In this document: positions 27,157-34,014 of the stretch, piece by piece
How the letters are laid out: every line of letters starts with the position of its first letter
How positions within the stretch are numbered: the stretch's first letter is position 1
Source: Rossellomorea vietnamensis
GTDB taxonomy: Bacteria > Bacillota > Bacilli > Bacillales > Bacillaceae_B
Direction of reading: 5' to 3'
Length of the DNA: 64,000 nt
NCBI RefSeq assembly: GCF_001305855.1
Contig: NZ_LIXZ01000005.1
Span: 22,490 to 86,489 of the forward strand
Translations under genes and position numbers: made by a program
Notes under the pieces: generated by a model
What the model was told of the DNA's origin: nothing
The model's input: the letters and a program-made list of their open reading frames with translations, nothing else
Databases searched by the model: none

Positions 27157-27192
27157 GCTGTACATGCGAATATGCATGCACAGCTTTTTTTT
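27157..27192 (+). terminator. terminator of the 46-aa gene
   Basis: GCTGTACATGC pairs with GCATGCACAGC (one mismatch) and runs into T8. Confidence 0.88.
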
Positions 27193-27257
27193 ACGTTTAA
27201 TCAAATCGTGTTGAGGTATAAACAAGAATATACCAAACCTTTAGGAGGAAGTGTCTA

Positions 27258-28859
27258 ATGGAGATTTCGAATGTTCGATTATATGACGGTCATGAATACA
27301 CAAACCCCACTAAGAAATATAGTGTAACGATCGAGGAGGGGAGAATAAGGGAAATTACAGACGGGGAAAGGCAAAGCGAAACAAAGGAAGCCATCGATGG
27401 TATGGAAAGAGTGCTGTCCCCGGCGTTTCATGATTCACATATGCACTTTTTGCGTTATGGATTAATGAAGAGGGAACTGGACCTTAGACATGTGACAAGT
27501 TGGGAAGAAATGAAAAAGGAAGTTCTTGAATATTACCCTGAGATGGAGAATGGGGATTGGATCGTAGGAAGAGGCCTCGATGATAGTGAGTTTAAGGACC
27601 GAAATGATCTTTTGACAGGTAAGGATCTGGATGAACTGCATTTACATACGTATATGTTCTTTCTTCATCAGGACGGTCATGAATGCATAGTGAACCATAA
27701 GGTCATGGAGTTATTAAAGGATGAAGAGGAATTTAACGAAATCCCAGATGCATTTAAAGAAAAAGATGACAGTGGGGAATGGACAGGTCGTTTCAAGGAT
27801 AGTGCCGTTCATTTCATCAAACATCATTTCCGGAGCAGAAGCAGTGAGGATGCCAAGGATGCAATCAAACATGGGATTCCTCATATGCTCAAAAATGGGA
27901 TTACGACCATTCACACGGACGACCTGAATTTCATTGGTTCTTACGATCGATTGTGGACGGCCTATACCGAATTGGAAGAAGAGGGAGAATTACCAATCAG
28001 GGTATATTTGCATCATTACATTTTTAAAAAAGAACATCTGAAAGATTTTCTCGAGCGCCATCCAGAGCGGACAGGTGAAGGCACAGAGCATGTAAAGGTG
28101 GGCGCTGTGAAGATCTTCCTTGATGGTACTCAACGTCTTCATACTTCTGCCATGAGGATTCCATATAAGGACAAGCCTGATACAAACGGTATATTGATCT
28201 ATTCCCAGGAGGAGCTTAATGAACTTGTAAGGCTGGCAGGTGAAAATCGGATGCAGGTAGCCATGCATGCAATCGGCGATCAAGCGGTTGAACAGGCGAT
28301 CACCGCACTCGAACAGAAAGAAGCGGGAACAGATACGTTTCATCACAGAATCATCCATGCCCAAACCCTGGGGGAAGACTTATTGTATCGGTTGGAAAAA
28401 ATCAAACCCACAATTGAAACTCAGCCTTCTTTCCTGATGGGGGAATGGGACCAGAAAGCAAAGTGGGTGGGAGAAGATCTGGCCCCCTATTGCGATGCAT
28501 TTAAAAGTATTGTAAACCGGGGCATCCCTTATACATTAAGCTCCGACTTGCCCATAGGTTCCCTCGATCCTTTCGAAGGGATGTTTGCAGCCGTGAACAG
28601 GACCGACCTTTCAGGAAACCCATCAGGAGGCTGGCAGCCCCAGGAAAAGCTGACAGTGAATGAAGCATATAGAGGGTATACGTCCATGCCCACCATCATC
28701 GAATTAAATGAACCACATAATTCAGGAACCCTTTCCGAAGGGGAACGTGCTGATTTCATACTGCTGGATCGGCATCCCAAGGAGGTTTCAAGTGAAGAAT
28801 TAAACAACATCAGAGTTGTGGAAACATGGCATAATGGCAAGAAAGTCTATTCGTTATAA
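27258..28859 (+). CDS. amidohydrolase family protein, YtcJ-like
   Basis: The 533-residue amidohydrolase_3 metal-dependent hydrolase has the first metal-binding motif HDSHMHF near residue 58, the DGTQRLHTSAM segment, AMHAIGDQAVEQA near 337 and HAQTL. The C-terminus closes with the small beta-domain ADFILLDRHP. It should hydrolyse an amide or cyclic amide. The substrate is unknown; B. subtilis YtcJ has the same architecture. The ATG follows AGGAGGAAG. It is monocistronic with a terminator. Confidence 0.87.
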   Translation: MEISNVRLYDGHEYTNPTKKYSVTIEEGRIREITDGERQSETKEAIDGMERVLSPAFHDSHMHFLRYGLMKRELDLRHVTSWEEMKKEVLEYYPEMENGDWIVGRGLDDSEFKDRNDLLTGKDLDELHLHTYMFFLHQDGHECIVNHKVMELLKDEEEFNEIPDAFKEKDDSGEWTGRFKDSAVHFIKHHFRSRSSEDAKDAIKHGIPHMLKNGITTIHTDDLNFIGSYDRLWTAYTELEEEGELPIRVYLHHYIFKKEHLKDFLERHPERTGEGTEHVKVGAVKIFLDGTQRLHTSAMRIPYKDKPDTNGILIYSQEELNELVRLAGENRMQVAMHAIGDQAVEQAITALEQKEAGTDTFHHRIIHAQTLGEDLLYRLEKIKPTIETQPSFLMGEWDQKAKWVGEDLAPYCDAFKSIVNRGIPYTLSSDLPIGSLDPFEGMFAAVNRTDLSGNPSGGWQPQEKLTVNEAYRGYTSMPTIIELNEPHNSGTLSEGERADFILLDRHPKEVSSEELNNIRVVETWHNGKKVYSL

Positions 28860-28871
28860 GAATATGGGAAG

Positions 28872-28907
28872 GCCCCCTCAAAACGGAGAGAAAGAGGGGG
28901 CTTTTTT
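28872..28907 (+). terminator. terminator of the amidohydrolase gene
   Basis: GCCCCCTC pairs with GAGGGGGC, followed by six T residues. Confidence 0.92.
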
Positions 28908-28990
28908 GTGGGAACTTTGGGCTTTCTATTGGCACCTCGGCTTTTCTTTAATACAATATAGGGACAAGAATATCATTTGGAGGGAAGATT

Positions 28991-31120
28991 GTGATCACAG
29001 AAGCAAAAAAAGTATTAAAACAATACTTTGGTTATGATGAATTCAGGGATGGCCAAGAAACTATCATTCAATACATATTAGATGGGAAAAATACAGTCGG
29101 CATTATGCCTACAGGCGGGGGGAAGTCTCTTTGTTACCAGATTCCCGCTCTTATGATGGATGGCGTGACCCTTGTAATTTCTCCACTCATCTCCCTCATG
29201 AAAGACCAGGTGGATGCATTGATACATGAGGGTATTCCAGCTACCTTTATTAATAGTACCCTTTCAAACAGTGAAGTGGAAAATAGAATGGAAGAGATTT
29301 CATCAGGGGATTACAAGCTTGTTTATATTGCTCCCGAGCGGTTGGAATCTTATGGATTCATTCGTTTTCTCAATACATTACCCATTCCACTTGTAGCAGT
29401 TGATGAAGCCCATTGTTTATCCCAGTGGGGCCATGATTTCAGACCAAGCTATTTAGGGATCTACAATGCAGTGAACCAGCTCCGTTCAAACCCCACGATA
29501 CTTGCTCTTACAGCAACTGCCACTCCCCAAGTGCAATCCGATATCCTTCATCACTTGCACATTCCGGAAAAATACAAAGTATTGACTGGATTTCAGAGGA
29601 CGAATTTATTTTTCCAGGTGGTAAAAGGAGAAGATCGAAAGCGTTGGGTAGAAGGTTATGTAAAAAAGAATCAGCAGCATTCAGGCATTATCTATTGTGC
29701 GACACGCAAAGAAGTTGAAAACCTTTATATGTTTTTTGAGAAAAAAGGAGTATCCGTCGGGAAATATCATGGTGGGCTTTCTGATACGTTAAGGCAGGAC
29801 CAGCAGGAGGCATTCCTGAATGATTCTATTACGATCATGATAGCGACCAATGCGTTTGGAATGGGAATTAACAAGTCCAATGTCCGCTTCGTGATCCATT
29901 ATCAAATCCCGAAGAATATGGAGGGGTACTATCAGGAAGCCGGCAGGGCAGGTCGTGATGGAGTGGACAGCGAATGTGTCTTGTTGTTTTCCCCTCAGGA
30001 TATACAGACGCAGCGGTACATCATTGATCAAAATATCATAAATCCGGAATTGCATCAGAATGAGATGCAGAAATTACGTGACATGGTTGATTTTGTTCAT
30101 ACAGAATCATGTTTACAGAACTACATTCTGACCTATTTTGGGGAACATGTAGAGGAAGCCTGCGGTCATTGCAGCAATTGCCTCGATGAGAGAGAATCCG
30201 AGGATGTCACAAAGGAAGCACAAATGGTCTTATCCTGTATGATGAGGATGAATGAGAGGTTTGGAACCTCCCTGATCAGTGGGGTTCTGACGGGATCAAA
30301 GAATAAGAAAATCCTTGAATGGGGATTTGACAGGCTTTCCACCTATGGATTAATGAAGGATCAATCTCAGAAAGAAGTCGGACTGTTCATCGATTATTTG
30401 ATTTCTGAAGGGATCATCCAGGTTGAAGGTGGCAGTTTTCCCGTTCTGAAAGTGTCATCCAAGGGGAAAGAGGTATTAATGGGAGAAAGAACCGTATCTA
30501 GAAAGGTCCAGCCTACGGTTTCGGCCATTATCCCTAAGGAAGATGGTTTATTCCAGACCCTTAGAGCCCTCCGGAAATCAATTGCAGACTCAGAAGGAGT
30601 CCCGCCCTTTGTTATTTTCTCAGATAAGGCTTTACAGGATATGTGTGTGAAAATGCCGAAAACCTCAGAAGAATTTCTACAGGTTAGTGGAGTAGGGGAA
30701 AGTAAGAGAGACCGCTATGGAGAAATTTTCATTCAAGAAATCTCAACTTTTTTAGAAGAAAATCCAACTCATCAAGTGGAGATAGTCAAGCCGGCACCTG
30801 TCCATAAGGCAAATAAATCTGATACGGCATCCTATTTGATCAGTTATGCCTTATTTAAGGAGCAAAAAGGAATTAAAGAGATTGCGATAGAGCGGGGGAT
30901 GAGTACCGCTACGATTGAAAATCATATCATTCGTACCTATCAGGAAGGTATACTCGATGATTGGAGCATTCTATTTACAGAAGAAGAGGAAAGCCTGATC
31001 GAAGAAGCCGTTTCAAAAGCAGGGACAGACCTGTTGAAACCAATAAAAGAAGAGCTGCCGAAAGAGATCAGCTATTTTCAAATTAAAGGGTATTTAGTGA
31101 AGAGCGGACAAAGTTCATAA
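28991..31120 (+). CDS. recQ: ATP-dependent DNA helicase RecQ
   Basis: The 709-residue superfamily-2 helicase has Walker A PTGGGKSLCYQ near residue 40, DEAHCLSQWGHDFRPSY near 137, motif VI QEAGRAGRDG near 316, a zinc cysteine set ending CGHCSNC near 390, an RQC winged helix, an HRDC domain around 510-585 (LQTLRALRKSIADSEGVPPFVIFSD) and a C-terminal helix-turn-helix. It unwinds 3'-5' in recombination and replication repair. The start is GTG with GGAGG about 9 nt upstream. It is longer than B. subtilis YocI because of the C-terminal HTH segment. Confidence 0.95.
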   Translation: MITEAKKVLKQYFGYDEFRDGQETIIQYILDGKNTVGIMPTGGGKSLCYQIPALMMDGVTLVISPLISLMKDQVDALIHEGIPATFINSTLSNSEVENRMEEISSGDYKLVYIAPERLESYGFIRFLNTLPIPLVAVDEAHCLSQWGHDFRPSYLGIYNAVNQLRSNPTILALTATATPQVQSDILHHLHIPEKYKVLTGFQRTNLFFQVVKGEDRKRWVEGYVKKNQQHSGIIYCATRKEVENLYMFFEKKGVSVGKYHGGLSDTLRQDQQEAFLNDSITIMIATNAFGMGINKSNVRFVIHYQIPKNMEGYYQEAGRAGRDGVDSECVLLFSPQDIQTQRYIIDQNIINPELHQNEMQKLRDMVDFVHTESCLQNYILTYFGEHVEEACGHCSNCLDERESEDVTKEAQMVLSCMMRMNERFGTSLISGVLTGSKNKKILEWGFDRLSTYGLMKDQSQKEVGLFIDYLISEGIIQVEGGSFPVLKVSSKGKEVLMGERTVSRKVQPTVSAIIPKEDGLFQTLRALRKSIADSEGVPPFVIFSDKALQDMCVKMPKTSEEFLQVSGVGESKRDRYGEIFIQEISTFLEENPTHQVEIVKPAPVHKANKSDTASYLISYALFKEQKGIKEIAIERGMSTATIENHIIRTYQEGILDDWSILFTEEEESLIEEAVSKAGTDLLKPIKEELPKEISYFQIKGYLVKSGQSS

Positions 31121-31139
31121 CTCTTGTCACGCACACCAA

Positions 31140-31176
31140 AAAAGCAGAAGCCGATTTCTCGGCCTCTGCTTTTAAT
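31140..31176. terminator. bidirectional terminator between recQ and ykpA
   Basis: An AAAGCAGA-type stem of about 12 bp with one mismatch and a TTTC loop is flanked by A-rich and T-rich tails on both sides. Confidence 0.88.
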
Positions 31177-31186
31177 TTATATCTCG

Positions 31187-32788
31187 TTACGCCTTCATGG
31201 CAGCCTTCATTTCAAGGAATTCATCGTAGGTTGTTTCCTTATCGATGACACCATCTTCGGTGATTTCGATAATGCGGTTCGCGATTGTTTGAATGAACTG
31301 ATGGTCATGGGTTGCGAAAATCATCGCCCCTTTGAAGTTGATCAATCCGTTATTTAATGCCGTGATGGATTCCAAGTCCAAGTGGTTGGTAGGTTCATCA
31401 AGTAGAAGAACGTTTGACCCGCTAAGCATCATCTTCGATAACATACAGCGAACTTTTTCCCCTCCGGAAAGGACACTCGGTTTCTTCAATACTTCTTCCC
31501 CAGAGAAAAGCATGCGACCCAAGAATCCGCGAAGGAATGTTTCACTCTCATCTTCCGGTGAGTACTGGCGTAACCATTCCACAAGGGAAGGTTCATTTCC
31601 TTCAAAGTACTTTGAGTTTTCATTCGGGAAGTATGCCTGGGAGGTCGTAACGCCCCACTTGAATGTTCCGCTATCAGGCTCCATTTCCCCTGCAAGGATT
31701 TTGAAAAGAGTGGTCTTGGCAATTTCGTTTGCTCCGACAAGTGCGATCTTGTCTTCTTTATTCAGGATAAAGGAAACATTGTTTAAGACCTTTACTCCAT
31801 CAACCGTTTTTGTCAGTCCTTCAACACGCAGAACATCGTTACCGATTTCACGCTCCGGCTTGAATTGTACATATGGATAACGACGTGAGCTTGGCTTGAT
31901 GTCATCCAATGAAATTTTCTCCAACGATTTTTTACGGGAAGTGGCTTGTTTCGATTTAGATGCATTTGCACTAAATCGGGCAACGAATGCCTGAAGCTCT
32001 TTGATCTTTTCTTCCTTCTTCTTATTCTGATCCTGAGCCATTTTCAGTGCTAATTGACTGGACTCATACCAGAAATCATAGTTCCCGACATAAACTTGGA
32101 TTTTTCCAAAGTCAAGATCGGCAATATGTGTACATACTTTATTTAAGAAGTGACGGTCATGTGATACAACGATGACTGTGTTCTCGAAATTGATCAAGAA
32201 GTCTTCTAACCACTGAATCGCCTGGATGTCCAAGTGGTTGGTAGGCTCATCGAGTAAAAGGACATCCGGCTTGCCGAATAGTGCTTGTGCCAATAGTACT
32301 TTAACTTTTTCTCCACCTGTCAGTTCAGACATTTGTTTTGTGTGAAGGTCTTCGTTGATTCCTAATCCTTTAAGTAGGATAGCGGCTTCCGATTCAGCTT
32401 CCCAACCGTTAAGCTCGGCGAATTCACCTTCTAATTCTGCTGCTCTCATACCGTCTTCATCAGAAAAATCTTCTTTCATATAGATAGCGTCTTTTTCCTG
32501 CATGACTTCATATAAACGGGTATGCCCCATAATGACAACTTTCAGTACTTCATACTCTTCATATTCGAAGTGATCCTGCTTTAAGACAGCAAGTCGCTCG
32601 CCCGATCCCATGGATACGTGGCCGGTCTGCGCTTCGATTTCCCCTGAAAGAATCTTTAAAAATGTTGATTTACCAGCACCGTTTGCTCCGATGAGTCCGT
32701 AGCAATTCCCTGGGTTAAACTTTATATTCACGTCTTCGAATAACTTTCTATCTCCAAAACGTAAGCTTACATCTGATACCTGAATCAT
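31187..32788 (-). CDS. ykpA: ABC-F family ATPase, YkpA/YbiT-like
   Basis: The 533-residue soluble tandem ABC ATPase has the first site with GANGAGKST, signature LTGGEKVKVLLAQALF and Walker B DVLLLDEPTNHLD, an ABC-F interdomain linker of about 80 basic residues (SANASKSKQATSRKKSLEK), and a second cassette with LSGGEKVRCMLSKMM and LLLDEPTNHLD. ABC-F proteins bind the ribosomal E site and act on stalled or antibiotic-bound ribosomes. The second P-loop reads GANEIAKTT rather than GxxGxGKS/T. The ATG follows TAGGAGG; a -10 TATAAT lies at 32827-32822. Confidence in the family is very high. Confidence 0.93.
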   Translation of the reverse strand: MIQVSDVSLRFGDRKLFEDVNIKFNPGNCYGLIGANGAGKSTFLKILSGEIEAQTGHVSMGSGERLAVLKQDHFEYEEYEVLKVVIMGHTRLYEVMQEKDAIYMKEDFSDEDGMRAAELEGEFAELNGWEAESEAAILLKGLGINEDLHTKQMSELTGGEKVKVLLAQALFGKPDVLLLDEPTNHLDIQAIQWLEDFLINFENTVIVVSHDRHFLNKVCTHIADLDFGKIQVYVGNYDFWYESSQLALKMAQDQNKKKEEKIKELQAFVARFSANASKSKQATSRKKSLEKISLDDIKPSSRRYPYVQFKPEREIGNDVLRVEGLTKTVDGVKVLNNVSFILNKEDKIALVGANEIAKTTLFKILAGEMEPDSGTFKWGVTTSQAYFPNENSKYFEGNEPSLVEWLRQYSPEDESETFLRGFLGRMLFSGEEVLKKPSVLSGGEKVRCMLSKMMLSGSNVLLLDEPTNHLDLESITALNNGLINFKGAMIFATHDHQFIQTIANRIIEITEDGVIDKETTYDEFLEMKAAMKA

Positions 32789-32911
32789 ATGTGAAAAACC
32801 TCCTAATACTCAATCTAAAAGATTATAACACGCAAGTATGCTAAAAAGATAGAGTGTTAGGAGGAACAGTGATAATTTTACGGGGTATTTACATAAGTAA
32901 AGAGGATTTGA

Positions 32912-33010
32912 GTGAAAGAAAAAGGGAGCATATGGGAGCAGGCTTTTTTTATGTATGGGTCGATTTTGGCCACCTCGGGGGTTACAAAAAAATATGCGTT
33001 CAAGAAATGA
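32912..33010 (+). CDS. candidate small ORF (32 aa)
   Basis: GTG with AAAGAGG 5 nt ahead opens MKEKGSIWEQAFFMYGSILA and ends AFKK, 38 nt before a terminator. No annotated gene otherwise explains that terminator. Overlapping frames in the same place (for example a GTG at 32869 with AGGAGG) run through the terminator and look less coding. I do not recognise the peptide. Confidence 0.35.
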   Translation: MKEKGSIWEQAFFMYGSILATSGVTKKYAFKK

Positions 33011-33048
33011 CAGAAACGAGCAGACTCTTTTCTATTATATATACAAGA

Positions 33049-33095
33049 AGCCGAAACCGGCCAAAAATGGGCAGAAGGTTTCGGTTTTTTCTTTT
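33049..33095 (+). terminator. orphan terminator
   Basis: CCGAAACC (33051-33058) pairs with GGTTTCGG (33077-33084), followed by six T residues and CTTTT. It points to a short plus-strand transcript beginning in the ykpA-divergent region. Confidence 0.8.
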
Positions 33096-33161
33096 GATTT
33101 TTTCATCTCTATCCCATACACTATAATTACACTAATTCCAATCAGAAAGGTATGAATTAAT

Positions 33162-33590
33162 ATGAGTTCAGCCCCAGCAAATTCAATACCAAGACCATTG
33201 GTTCAGCTGAATCAATGGTTCATCGTATCAACTGTTGCCATTTCATGGTTGTTCCAAATAGAATTTCTCTTACTGCTCCCGTTCTTAGTCGGAATGTCAG
33301 CTCTACTTTTTAAATATAATCCCGTCATGAAGGCAGGGAAGTTTTTCTTAAAGAAAGAACCTTCCTCATATCCGCCAGAAGATGCTGAGCAGCAACGCTT
33401 CAACAATATCATTGCAGTGAGCTGTTTAGGTGGCGCCATCATAAGTTCCCTGGCAGGATGGGATACAGGGTTTTATCTCTTCTCAGGAATGGTCTTTGTG
33501 GCTGCATCAGTCGCCCTTGCAGGATTCTGCATAGGATGTTTCATTCGCTTTCAGTGGAAAAGATTTCAATATAAACGTTCATTACAGTAA
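33162..33590 (+). CDS. DUF4395 family membrane protein
   Basis: The 142-residue protein begins MSSAPANSIPRPLVQLNQWF, the family start, and has about four membrane helices. It ends with AGFCIGCFIRFQWKRF, which contains the family Cys pair CxxC in the last helix. These proteins are sometimes found with thioredoxin or rhodanese partners; none is adjacent here. Function is unknown. The ATG follows AAAGG weakly. The promoter of the next transcript begins 5 nt after its stop. Confidence 0.82.
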   Translation: MSSAPANSIPRPLVQLNQWFIVSTVAISWLFQIEFLLLLPFLVGMSALLFKYNPVMKAGKFFLKKEPSSYPPEDAEQQRFNNIIAVSCLGGAIISSLAGWDTGFYLFSGMVFVAASVALAGFCIGCFIRFQWKRFQYKRSLQ

Positions 33591-33594
33591 CCTA

Positions 33595-33623
33595 TTGACA
33601 ATAGATGGAATCCATCGTAAACT
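33595..33623 (+). promoter_or_regulatory. strong SigA promoter of the structured leader RNA
   Basis: A perfect TTGACA -35, a 17-nt spacer and TAAACT lie immediately after the DUF4395 gene. The predicted start is near 33630. Confidence 0.75.
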
Positions 33624-33664
33624 AATCTTGAATTTAAATAGTGTATACAAAGGGAGTATGTTAT

Positions 33665-33688
33665 ATGTTAGGTGTCGTTCTTAACTAA
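33665..33688 (+). CDS. possible leader peptide MLGVVLN
   Basis: AAAGGGAG at 33649-33656 lies 8 nt before ATG, which opens a 7-codon ORF ending TAA. Its last codons are the 5' arm of the 10-bp stem 33677-33686/33777-33786, so translation would disrupt the fold. This is suggestive of ribosome-mediated control but could be chance. Confidence 0.35.
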   Translation: MLGVVLN

Positions 33689-33818
33689 CCGTGAAATGAA
33701 TACGGACATTTTGCAGGCAGTGGCCATTTTAATTCAGGCGATTGAATCAGCTTATTTAGCTATGCCTTCAAAATGCAGTTAAGAACAATGGTCATAGCAT
33801 ACTCAACCTTTAATCAGG

Positions 33819-33849
33819 AGAGCTGTGTCTTTGTGCACAGCTCTTTTTT
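33819..33849 (+). terminator. terminator of the structured RNA
   Basis: AGAGCTGTG pairs with CACAGCTCT (9 bp) and leads into TTTTTT. Confidence 0.9.
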
Positions 33850-33956
33850 GTGCACAATCCCGCAAGTTAGGACTTCTTTTCACATAGTTGATTGGGAGGC
33901 TGTTTGCGTTTACACGTGCGCTAAAATGATGGGGAGGATTGTATACGAGTGAAGGA

Positions 33957-33993
33957 AGACCACGATGGACATTGTTCGTTGTGGTCTATTTTT
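33957..33993 (+). promoter_or_regulatory. terminator-like hairpin just before the mutS2-like start
   Basis: AGACCAC (33957-33963) pairs with GTGGTCT (33981-33987), followed by ATTTTTG, and ends 8 nt before the ribosome binding site. It may be a second attenuator. A GTG at 33949 would translate through it in frame with the gene. A TAAAAT at 33922 may be part of another promoter. Confidence 0.5.
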
Positions 33994-34014
33994 GTATATT
34001 CGGAGGAAAATGGA

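Larger units (their letters stand above)
33630..33849 (+). ncRNA. structured terminated RNA or leader upstream of the mutS2-like gene
   Basis: Between a perfect promoter and an intrinsic terminator, about 220 nt fold into nested long-range stems. 33656-33664 pairs with 33794-33802 (9 bp, one G-U), 33677-33686 with 33777-33786 (10 bp, perfect) and 33707-33719 with 33763-33775 (12 of 13). Small hairpins close the tip. No long ORF is present. I do not recognise a named RNA family; it lacks the large symmetric central bubble expected of 6S RNA. It could be an independent small RNA or an attenuator leader for the downstream ATPase gene. Confidence 0.62.

Noticed and set aside
26688-27225. Minus-strand ORFs over ydjO and the 46-aa gene
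   Set aside because: They run antisense through well-supported small genes and their terminators and are Phe/Ser-rich, as expected of antisense reading of Lys/Glu-rich genes.
32869-33126. GTG ORF of 85 codons with an AGGAGG upstream
   Set aside because: It reads through a strong intrinsic terminator and its product is Arg/Phe-rich and non-globular; the RBS may be fortuitous. Kept only as part of the orphan-transcript finding.
33630-33849. 6S-2 (BsrB) RNA, suggested by the nearby recQ
   Set aside because: B. subtilis bsrB neighbours recQ-like yocI, but here the RNA lies 2.5 kb away after two other genes, and its helices do not leave a central symmetric bubble. Not excluded without an Infernal search.
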